This document shows, in pieces, positions 27,601-35,317 of a stretch of 63,586 bases of DNA. Each line of letters begins with the position of its first letter. The stretch's first letter is position 1. The notes beneath the pieces are model-generated. The model searched no databases and was not told the DNA's origin. It worked only from the letters and a program-made list of their open reading frames with translations. A program made the position numbers and the translations under genes. Source of the stretch: an uncultured Clostridia bacterium (GTDB lineage Bacteria > Bacillota > Clostridia > TANB77 > CAG-508); the NCBI GenBank assembly GCA_934101145.1, contig CAKOPZ010000006.1:1-63586 (forward strand), written 5' to 3'.

Positions 27601-28175
27601 AAGCAGGTCAACCTATTACAGAAGGTTCTATTAACCCTAACGAAATACTTGCAATTAAAGGTGCAGACGGTGTTTATCAATATCTTGTTCAAGAGGTTCA
27701 AAAGGTTTATAGAAACCAAGGTGTTGATATCAATGATAAGCACATCGAAGTTATTGGAAGACAAATGCTTAAGAAAGTTAGAATTGAAGATAATGGAGAT
27801 ACTTCATTATTTGCAGGTTCACTTGCAGACATTTATGAAGTTGAAGAAGAAAACGAGAAAGTTGTTGCAGAAGGAAAGAGACCTGCAACATACAAGAGAG
27901 TATTACTTGGTATTACAAAGGCATCTCTTGCAACAGATAGTTTCTTATCTGCAGCTTCATTCCAAGAGACAACAAGAGTATTAACAGAAGCAGCTGTAAA
28001 AGGTAAAGTTGATGAATTAATTGGACTAAAAGAAAATGTTATCATAGGAAAATTAATTCCAGCAGGAACTGGATTAAATGTATATAAAAATATTCATATT
28101 AATACAGAGAAAACTGATGAAAATCCAGAAAGCAATGATGCAGAAGATTTAAATAATACAGCAAATGCTGAGTAA
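24618..28175 (+). CDS. rpoC: DNA-directed RNA polymerase subunit beta'
   Basis: RpoC carries the active-site magnesium. The 1185-residue protein has the N-terminal zinc ribbon (CHCG...CDRCG, about residues 57-78), the invariant [12 protein letters not shown] catalytic loop and the zinc site [13 protein letters not shown]. The later [20 protein letters not shown] and a C-terminal region ending in an acidic tail complete the family pattern. The start is GTG at 24618, with GGGGGAGG 13 bases upstream, a wide spacing. It is co-transcribed with rpoB and closed by a terminator, so the str genes are not part of this unit. Confidence 0.98.
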   Translation: [1185 protein letters not shown]

Positions 28176-28177
28176 AT

Positions 28178-28219
28178 AAAAAGCATAGTATAACGATTTA
28201 TGTTATACTGTGCTTTTTT
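28178..28219 (+). terminator. Terminator of rpoBC
   Basis: AAAGCATAGTATAAC pairs with GTTATACTGTGCTTT (one G-U), followed by T. Confidence 0.9.
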
Positions 28220-28238
28220 GCACAAGTATTACGTCAAC

Positions 28239-28267
28239 TTGACAATATGGCTTAAAAATAGTACAAT
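28239..28267 (+). promoter_or_regulatory. Promoter of the gdpP-rplI-dnaB unit
   Basis: TTGACA (28239-28244), a 17-bp spacer and TACAAT (28262-28267) lie 44 bp before the first start. Confidence 0.7.
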
Positions 28268-28311
28268 ATACAGTGTTATATTATATTTTAAGGTGGCTTA
28301 TGTAGCCGAGA

Positions 28312-30309
28312 ATGAAGGGGTTTATGTATCACAATAAAAAAGTATTTGAGAAAATAATTTCAAAAACAAAAATATATTTAGCAATAATTGCAATTTTGAT
28401 GGTAGTTCTTTGCATGTACAATATACACTTTATTATTCCATCAATACTTATTTATATACTTATTATTATATATGCATATTGGACTAATAATAAGGGTAAA
28501 GAAGAACTTTCTGAACATATAAAAACTTTGACTTTTAGTTTAGATAAAGTTGCTAAAATTGCTTTAGTTAATTTACCTTTTCCACTTGTAATTGCTGAAA
28601 CAAATGGTAACTTAATTTTTAGAAATACAAGATTTAATGAGGAATTTGCAAATATTGATATTAACAATTATTTGAAAGAAATTTTAAAAGATGTAAAAGC
28701 TGAAATTAAAAACAGTGATAAAAAAGAGAAGATTGTTGATGAGCTTCAAATTGATAAAAAGACATATAAAATTTATGGAGAATATATGCCTTTAAAGGAT
28801 GAATATGTAATTACAATATATTTTATTGATAATACAAAACTTGTAAATTTGGAGAAAAAGATAGATTCTACAGATAATTATATTGGAATTATAAAAGTAG
28901 ATAATTATGATGAAATTGCACAAAGAATAACTGATGAGGAAAAACCACAAATTATTGCTAAAATTGAGAAGAGAATATATGATTGGGCTGCGGAATTTGA
29001 TGGACTAATTTTGAAATCAGATAGAGATTCTTTTATATCTATTTTTGAAAAGCAAAATTTGAAAAAAATAGAAGAAAAAAAGTTTGATGTATTAGATAGC
29101 ATAAAAGAGGAAGATATTTCTGGTAAAATGCAAATAACATTAAGTATTGCAGTTTCAAATGATGGAAAAAATAATTCAGAGAAATACAAAAGTGCACAAT
29201 CTGCACTTGATATTGTATTAGGACGTGGTGGAGATCAAGCAATAGTAAGAGAGGACAATAAATATCATTTTTATGGTGGGAGAACTCAAGAAGTAGAAAA
29301 GAGAACAAAGGTAAAAGCAAGAATTGTGTCACATGCTTTAGAGGATTTAATCAAGGAAGCAGAAAATGTTGTCATTATGGGACATAGTAATTCAGATATA
29401 GATTGTATTGGTTCTGCGATAGGAATTTATAGACTTGCCTCATCAATCGGCAAAGAGGTACATATTGCCTGTGAAAATTATGGAGTAAGTTTAGAATTAT
29501 TTATGCAAAGCCTTAAAGAAGAGGAAGAATATAAAGATGGTATTGTAGATAAAAATGATGCTTTATCTATGACAAATAATGAAACTTTGCTTGTTATAGT
29601 TGATACAAATAAAAAGGATTATGTAGAAATACCAGAATTATTAGAAAAAGCAGGTAAAATAGCTGTAATTGATCACCATAGAAGAAGTACAAATTATATA
29701 GAAAATGCAATACTTACTTTCCAAGAGGTGTATGCATCTTCTGCTGCAGAGCTTGTTACAGAGATAATTGAATATGCTGAATCAGATATTGAGCTTACAG
29801 AGTTTGAAGCAGAGGCTTTATATGCAGGAATTATGATGGATACAAAAGCATTTACTTTTAAAACAGGAGTAAGAACTTTTGAAGCAGCAGCGTACTTAAG
29901 AAAATCTGGAGTTGATATAATTAAGGTAAAAAAATGGTTCCAAAGTGATTTGAAAACATATCATAAGATTTCAACTATAGTTGGAAATGCTGAAACTATA
30001 TACAATTCTATTGCGATAAGCATATATGACAATGAGGATAAAGATGCAAATATCATCTGTGCCAAAGCTGCAGATGAGCTACTTACTATAAATAATATTA
30101 CAGCATCATTTGTAATTGGTAAACTTGGAGACAAGGTATGTATAAGTGGACGTTCTATAGGTGATATTAATGTACAGATTATTCTTGAAAAACTTGGTGG
30201 TGGAGGCCATATAACTCTTGCAGGAGCTCAAGTTGAAGGAATGACTACAGAAGAAGTTAAACAGGAACTTATAAACAGAATAAATGAATACTTTAGCGAA
30301 GTTGGATAA
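28312..30309 (+). CDS. gdpP: GdpP-like cyclic-di-AMP phosphodiesterase (DHH/DHHA1)
   Basis: GdpP hydrolyses the second messenger c-di-AMP to pApA, influencing cell wall and potassium homeostasis. The 665-residue protein has two N-terminal membrane helices (about residues 22-62), a PAS-like region (~80-170) and a degenerate GGDEF region (~180-320). The DHH domain shows MGHSNSDIDCIGSAIG and VIDHHRRS, and the DHHA1 end shows GGGGHITLAGAQ. Order and length match the family. The ATG at 28312 is used; an ATG at 28324 sits very close to AAGGGG and is the alternative. rplI and dnaB follow, as in other Firmicutes. Confidence 0.93.
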   Translation: MKGFMYHNKKVFEKIISKTKIYLAIIAILMVVLCMYNIHFIIPSILIYILIIIYAYWTNNKGKEELSEHIKTLTFSLDKVAKIALVNLPFPLVIAETNGNLIFRNTRFNEEFANIDINNYLKEILKDVKAEIKNSDKKEKIVDELQIDKKTYKIYGEYMPLKDEYVITIYFIDNTKLVNLEKKIDSTDNYIGIIKVDNYDEIAQRITDEEKPQIIAKIEKRIYDWAAEFDGLILKSDRDSFISIFEKQNLKKIEEKKFDVLDSIKEEDISGKMQITLSIAVSNDGKNNSEKYKSAQSALDIVLGRGGDQAIVREDNKYHFYGGRTQEVEKRTKVKARIVSHALEDLIKEAENVVIMGHSNSDIDCIGSAIGIYRLASSIGKEVHIACENYGVSLELFMQSLKEEEEYKDGIVDKNDALSMTNNETLLVIVDTNKKDYVEIPELLEKAGKIAVIDHHRRSTNYIENAILTFQEVYASSAAELVTEIIEYAESDIELTEFEAEALYAGIMMDTKAFTFKTGVRTFEAAAYLRKSGVDIIKVKKWFQSDLKTYHKISTIVGNAETIYNSIAISIYDNEDKDANIICAKAADELLTINNITASFVIGKLGDKVCISGRSIGDINVQIILEKLGGGGHITLAGAQVEGMTTEEVKQELINRINEYFSEVG

Positions 30310-30334
30310 ATCTAAAGAAAGGTTAGGTAATTTT

Positions 30335-30781
30335 ATGAAGGTTATTTTATTAGATAATATCAAGGGTGTAGGAAAAAAGGATGAGGTTATAAATGCAAGT
30401 GATGGATATGCACGTAATTTTCTATTTCCTAAAAAGCTTGCGGTAGAAGCAAACAGTGAAAACATGAGCAAATTAAATAATAAAAAAGAAGCAAATAATT
30501 ACAGAAAAGACTTAGAAAAGCAAGTAGCAGAAGAAACTGCAAAAAAACTTAAGGGAATACTATTAAAAGTAAATGTTAAAGCAGGAGAAAATGGAAAAAT
30601 ATTTGGTGGAGTTACTGCAAAAGAAATAGCAGATACACTTAAAACTCAAGCAAATATTGAAGTTGATAAAAAGAAAATTGAGTTAAAAGAACAAATTAAA
30701 ACACTTGGTACATTTAGTGTTAATGTTAAACTTTATGAGGGTGTAACAGGAGTTTTAAAAATTGATGTTATTGCAAAATAA
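30335..30781 (+). CDS. rplI: 50S ribosomal protein L9
   Basis: L9 binds 23S rRNA at the base of the L1 stalk and helps maintain reading frame. From the ATG at 30335 the protein is 148 residues, the usual length, starting MKVILLDNIKGVGKKDEVI with the N-terminal RNA-binding domain (SDGYARNFLFPKKLA) and the long connecting helix. An earlier in-frame Met at 30284 falls within gdpP and would add an unrelated extension. It lies in the conserved gdpP-rplI-dnaB order. Confidence 0.96.
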   Translation: MKVILLDNIKGVGKKDEVINASDGYARNFLFPKKLAVEANSENMSKLNNKKEANNYRKDLEKQVAEETAKKLKGILLKVNVKAGENGKIFGGVTAKEIADTLKTQANIEVDKKKIELKEQIKTLGTFSVNVKLYEGVTGVLKIDVIAK

Positions 30782-30811
30782 TTAATTATGAAAGGAAAAA
30801 GTGGACTTAAT

Positions 30812-32144
30812 ATGGAGCTAGGAAAAGTACCACCAAATGATACAGAGGCAGAGCAAGCCGTTCTTGGAAGTATGCTAACTGATAAGGATGCAGTATCTGC
30901 TGCTATTGAAGTATTAAAAGAAGATGATTTTTATAGAGAAGATAATAAGGCTATTTATAGTGCAATACTAAATATATATAATCGAAGTGAGCCAATTGAT
31001 ATTATTACATTAAAATCTGAACTTACATCAATGGGTAAACTTGATCAGGTTGGTGGACTTGAATATATTGCAAGTTTGCCAGATAAAGTTCCCACAACTG
31101 CAAATGCTGGACAGTATATAAAAATAGTTGAAGAAAAATCATCACTTAGAAATTTGATAAAAACTGCAAATGAGCTTATAGATTTAGGATATGATCCTAC
31201 ACAAGAGGTTGAAGATATTGTAGATAGTGCTGAAAAAAAGATTTTTGAGCTTATGCAAAGAAAAAGCCAAAAAGGATATAGTTCAATAAAAGATGTACTT
31301 GTAGATACATTTACACAACTTGAACAATTGTATAATCAAAAGCAACATATTACAGGTGTTCCAACAGGATTTGCAGATTTGGATTATAAAACAGCTGGAC
31401 TTCATCCATCAGATTTAGTACTTGTTGCTGCAAGACCTGCTATGGGAAAATCAGCATTTGCATTAAATATTGCTACAAATGCTGCTGTAAGAGCAAATGT
31501 ACCTGTTGTTTTGTTTAGTTTGGAGATGTCAAAAGAACAAATGGTAAACAGAATTTTATGCTCTGAGGCAATGGTAGATAGTAATAAGGTTCGTACACGG
31601 AACTATAGATGATGATGAATGGGCAAAACTTGCAGCTGCATCAGGACAACTTTCAGAGGCACAAATTTTTATTGATGATACTCCAGGTATTTCAATTATG
31701 GAAATTCGTGCAAAATGCAGAAAACTAAAACTTGAAAAAAACATTGGACTTGTAGTAATTGACTATTTGCAGCTTGTCCAAGGTTCTAATAAAAGAAGTT
31801 CAAGCCGTGAGCAAGAGATTTCTGAAATTAGTCGTTCTTTAAAAATACTTGCAAAAGAGATAAATGTACCGGTTATTGCATTGTCACAGCTATCTCGTGC
31901 GCCAGAGCAAAGACCTGACCACAGACCAATGCTTTCTGACCTTCGTGAATCTGGAGCAATAGAGCAAGATGCTGATATTGTTATGTTCTTGTATCGTGAT
32001 GATTATTATAACGAAGATAGCGAGAAAAAGAATATAGCAGAAGTTATACTTGCAAAACACAGAGCTGGTTCAACAGGTACGGTAGAACTATTGTGGCTTG
32101 GAAACTATACAAAGTTTGCAAATATTGATAAATATAGAGAATAG
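30812..32144 (+). CDS. dnaB: Replicative DNA helicase DnaB, interrupted by a one-base frameshift
   Basis: DnaB is the hexameric helicase of the replication fork (DnaC in Bacillus). The first part reads MELGKVPPNDTEAEQAVLGS with the N-terminal domain and Walker A (AARPAMGKSAFAL), then runs into a stop at 31612. The second part continues in another frame with Walker B (LVVIDYLQLVQ) and the C-terminal SQLSRAPEQR and AKHRAGSTG. Removing one C at 31598 (cgt aca [c]gga act ata gat) restores the family sequence NKVRTGTIDDDEWAKLA exactly. DnaB is essential, so a sequencing or assembly error is the simplest explanation, unless another dnaB exists. An ATG at 30788 is an alternative start. Confidence 0.9.
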
Positions 32145-32158
32145 CATAGGAGTTTTTA

Positions 32159-33157
32159 ATGGAATTACAAGATAAAGTATTAAAAACAATACAAAAATAT
32201 AACTTAATACGAAATGGAGATTCAATTGTCATAGGGGTTTCTGGGGGACCAGACTCTATGACTCTTCTTAATGTACTAATAAATTTAAAACAAAAACTTG
32301 GAATATCTAAAATAGTTGTTGCAACAGTTAATCATATGATTAGAGAAGAAGCAGAAGAAGAAACAAAATTTGTTGAAAATTTTTGTGAAAGTCATGGCAT
32401 AGAGTTTTATTTAAAAAAAGTTGATGTACAGGAAGAAGCTAAAAGCAAAAAAATAAGTACAGAACTTGCAGGTAGAAATGCAAGATATGATTTTTTTGAA
32501 GAAGTACTTAAAAAAACAGGTTCAAATAAAATTGCAACAGCACATAATTCAAATGACAATGCAGAAACAGTACTTATGAATTTACTTAGGGGAAGTGGGG
32601 TTTCAGGACTTAAAGGTATAGAAAAAATAAGAGACGGCAAATTTATAAGACCGATAATAGAATGTAAAAGATCTGAAATAGAACAGTATTGTTTAGAAAA
32701 TAAACTTAATCCAAGATATGATAAAACGAACAATGAAAATACATATACAAGAAATAAAATAAGGAATATGCTTATTCCGTATATAGAAGAGAACTTTAAT
32801 CCAAACATTGTAGATTCATTAAACAGGTTATCAACAATTGCTACAAAAGAGGATGAATATATCCACAAAATTGTGGAAAACTCATTTAAAAATATAGTTA
32901 TAACTGCTGATATGGGTAAGAAAGAAATAATTTTGGACTTAAAAAAATTTAATGAACTTGATGAAGTTATAAAATCTAGGTTAATACTATATACTATTAA
33001 TGAGATTTTAGGTACTTCACAAGGAATAGAAAAAATACATATTGAGGATATTATAAAATTATGCGGTAATAATATTGGTAATAAATATCTTATGCCAAAT
33101 AAAAATATTAAAATTTTTGTGAAAAAAGGTAAAATTTTTTTTACTGCTGTAATATAA
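32159..33157 (+). CDS. tilS: tRNA(Ile)-lysidine synthase
   Basis: TilS attaches lysine to C34 of the tRNA-Ile CAU anticodon so that it reads AUA, an essential step in AT-rich genomes. The PP-loop ATP-binding motif VIGVSGGPDSMTLLNVL (about residues 26-42) and the later TAHNSNDNAETVLMNL and RPIIECKRSEIEQYC are characteristic. At 332 residues it is shorter than Bacillus or E. coli TilS (over 430) and appears to lack the usual C-terminal TilS_C domain. The ATG follows TAGGAG and lies 14 bp after dnaB. Confidence 0.93.
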   Translation: MELQDKVLKTIQKYNLIRNGDSIVIGVSGGPDSMTLLNVLINLKQKLGISKIVVATVNHMIREEAEEETKFVENFCESHGIEFYLKKVDVQEEAKSKKISTELAGRNARYDFFEEVLKKTGSNKIATAHNSNDNAETVLMNLLRGSGVSGLKGIEKIRDGKFIRPIIECKRSEIEQYCLENKLNPRYDKTNNENTYTRNKIRNMLIPYIEENFNPNIVDSLNRLSTIATKEDEYIHKIVENSFKNIVITADMGKKEIILDLKKFNELDEVIKSRLILYTINEILGTSQGIEKIHIEDIIKLCGNNIGNKYLMPNKNIKIFVKKGKIFFTAVI

Positions 33158-33219
33158 TTTTCCGTAGAATAAAATCTGCGAAACACTGTAACAGTGCGAA
33201 AAAACTTTGAAAAATAGGC

Positions 33220-33248
33220 TTGAAAATAAATATAAGATGTGTTATATT
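33220..33248 (+). promoter_or_regulatory. Promoter of ftsH
   Basis: TTGAAA (33220-33225), a 17-bp spacer and TATATT (33243-33248) stand 90 bp before the ftsH start. Confidence 0.6.
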
Positions 33249-33337
33249 TCATGAAGTAAAAATAAAGATTGTTTATTGCGATAAAAATTTAACTAAAGTT
33301 GCAAACAATAAAAATCTTATCTAAGGAGGAATGACGA

Positions 33338-35146
33338 TTGAAAAACAGTATAAAAACTTTAGCAACATGGTTAATAATAGGGGTTATTTTAATTATACTA
33401 ATCAATTCTATATTTGATAGCAGTAACAACAAACTTGCATATTCAGAATTAGTTGGTAAAATTGAAAGTGGAGAAGTAAAAGAAATTGTAATTTCATCAG
33501 ATGGAACAACAGCAGAAGTAAAACTAAAAAATGAAAATTTAGTTAAACAAGTTAACATACCAAGTATGGATAATTTGATGGATTCTCTTCAAGAAAGTAT
33601 GAAAAATGGAACAGTTAAAGTAAGTGAAAAATCAGAATCATTATTTATGGTTATACTTGGACTATTAACACCATTTGGAATATTAATTATATTCTTTATC
33701 TTCTGGTTCTTATTTATGAATTCTGGAAACCAAGCAAATGGTTCAGGAAAAACAATGTCTTTTGGGAAAAGCAGAGCAAAAATGGTTAATCCAACAGACA
33801 AAAACAGAGTTACATTTGATGATGTAGCAGGTGTTGATGAAGAAAAAGAAGAGCTTGAAGAAATAGTAGAATTCTTAAAAAATCCTAAAAAATTTACAGA
33901 CATGGGTGCAAGAATTCCAAAAGGTGTATTACTTGTTGGTAATCCAGGTACAGGTAAAACATTGCTTGCAAAAGCTGTTGCAGGAGAGGCAGGAGTTCCC
34001 TTCTTTACAATAAGTGGTTCAGATTTTGTTGAAATGTTTGTTGGTGTTGGTGCATCACGTGTAAGAGATTTGTTTGAAGAAGCAAAAAGAAAAGCACCTT
34101 GTATAGTATTTATAGATGAAATTGATGCGGTAGGACGTCAAAGAGGTGCAGGACTTGGTGGAGGACATGACGAAAGAGAACAAACATTAAACCAATTACT
34201 TGTTGAAATGGACGGATTTGCAGCAAATGAAGGCGTTATAGTACTTGCAGCTACAAACAGACCAGACGTACTTGATAAAGCATTATTAAGACCTGGAAGA
34301 TTTGATAGACAAATAGTAGTATCAAGCCCAGATGTAAAAGCTAGAGAGCAAATACTTGAAGTTCATAGTAGAAAGAAAAAATTTGGCCCAGATGTGGACT
34401 TAAAAATAATTGCAAAAAATACTTCAGGATTTTCAGGGGCAGACCTTGAAAATGTACTTAATGAAGCAGCATTACTTGCAGCTAGAAGAAACCTAAGTGA
34501 AATTGGTATGGCAGAAATAGAAGATGCCATGGTAAAAGTAACAATGGGACCTGAAAAGAAAACAAGAGTAAGAAGTGAAAAAGAACAAAAATTAGTTGCA
34601 TATCATGAAGCAGGTCATGCTGTTGTAAGTAGGTTCTTACCTACACAAGATCCTGTTCATCAAATCTCTATTGTACCAAGAGGAATGGCTGGAGGATATA
34701 CAATGTATAGACCTACAGAAGATAAATCATTTATGTCAAGAACAGAAATGGTTGAAACAATTATATCATTACTTGGAGGTAGAGTTGCAGAGCAGTTAAT
34801 ACTTGATGATATATCAACAGGTGCAAGCAACGATATAGAAAGAGCAACTAAAATTGCAAGAAGTATGGTTACAAAATATGGTATGAGTCAAAGAGTTGGA
34901 ACTATAACATTTGGTCAAAATCAAGAAGAAGTTTTCCTTGGAAGAGATCTTGCACAAGGAAGAGAATATTCAGAAGAAACAGCTGGAATAATAGATGAAG
35001 AAGTAAAAAGCATTATTGATTTTGCATATAAAAAAGCAGAAGCAATATTGCAAGAACATATTGATAAACTTCATAGTGTTGCAGGAGTTCTTCTTGAAAA
35101 AGAAAAAATTGATGGAGAAGAATTTGATCAGATATTTAATAGCTAA
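33338..35146 (+). CDS. ftsH: ATP-dependent zinc metalloprotease FtsH
   Basis: FtsH is the membrane AAA+ protease that extracts and degrades unneeded or damaged membrane proteins. The 602-residue protein has two membrane helices (about residues 7-23 and 104-128) flanking a small extracytoplasmic domain. The AAA module carries Walker A GNPGTGKT, Walker B CIVFIDEIDAVG and the second region of homology ATNRPDVLDKALLRPGRFDR. The zinc protease motif is HEAGHA. The start is TTG at 33338, eight bases after AAGGAGG. The tilS-ftsH order is typical of Firmicutes, though hpt is absent. Confidence 0.97.
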   Translation: MKNSIKTLATWLIIGVILIILINSIFDSSNNKLAYSELVGKIESGEVKEIVISSDGTTAEVKLKNENLVKQVNIPSMDNLMDSLQESMKNGTVKVSEKSESLFMVILGLLTPFGILIIFFIFWFLFMNSGNQANGSGKTMSFGKSRAKMVNPTDKNRVTFDDVAGVDEEKEELEEIVEFLKNPKKFTDMGARIPKGVLLVGNPGTGKTLLAKAVAGEAGVPFFTISGSDFVEMFVGVGASRVRDLFEEAKRKAPCIVFIDEIDAVGRQRGAGLGGGHDEREQTLNQLLVEMDGFAANEGVIVLAATNRPDVLDKALLRPGRFDRQIVVSSPDVKAREQILEVHSRKKKFGPDVDLKIIAKNTSGFSGADLENVLNEAALLAARRNLSEIGMAEIEDAMVKVTMGPEKKTRVRSEKEQKLVAYHEAGHAVVSRFLPTQDPVHQISIVPRGMAGGYTMYRPTEDKSFMSRTEMVETIISLLGGRVAEQLILDDISTGASNDIERATKIARSMVTKYGMSQRVGTITFGQNQEEVFLGRDLAQGREYSEETAGIIDEEVKSIIDFAYKKAEAILQEHIDKLHSVAGVLLEKEKIDGEEFDQIFNS

Positions 35147-35152
35147 AAATAG

Positions 35153-35182
35153 AGAACCTGAATTTTTATCAGGTTCTTTTTT
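35153..35182 (+). terminator. Terminator of ftsH
   Basis: AGAACCTGA pairs with TCAGGTTCT around an A/T loop, followed by TTTTT. A second hairpin, GGTACTTTTTGG / CCAAAAAAGTACC with loop GACGGA (35183-35213), follows at once without a T-tract. Confidence 0.85.
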
Positions 35183-35251
35183 GGTACTTTTTGGGACGGA
35201 CCAAAAAAGTACCATTAAGTATGAATTTTTCATGAATTTGTAGATTATTTA

Positions 35252-35280
35252 TTGCTTTTTCCTATATTATCGTATATGAT
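35252..35280 (+). promoter_or_regulatory. Promoter of the SpoVD-like PBP gene
   Basis: TTGCTT (35252-35257), a 17-bp spacer and TATGAT (35275-35280) lie 37 bp before the chosen start. This placement argues against any upstream start. Confidence 0.55.
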
Positions 35281-35317
35281 TATATTGGAAAAGATATTCA
35301 AAAGAAGAGAGGTACAA

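Noticed and set aside
31590..31620. Programmed +1 frameshift or intein in dnaB
   Set aside because: No slippery sequence, no intein-sized insert and no splicing motifs; a single extra base explains everything. Error or mutation is simpler.
35183..35213. Second terminator or mobile repeat after ftsH (GGTACTTTTTGG hairpin)
   Set aside because: No T-tract follows and no second copy was noticed in the window; nothing supports a mobile element.
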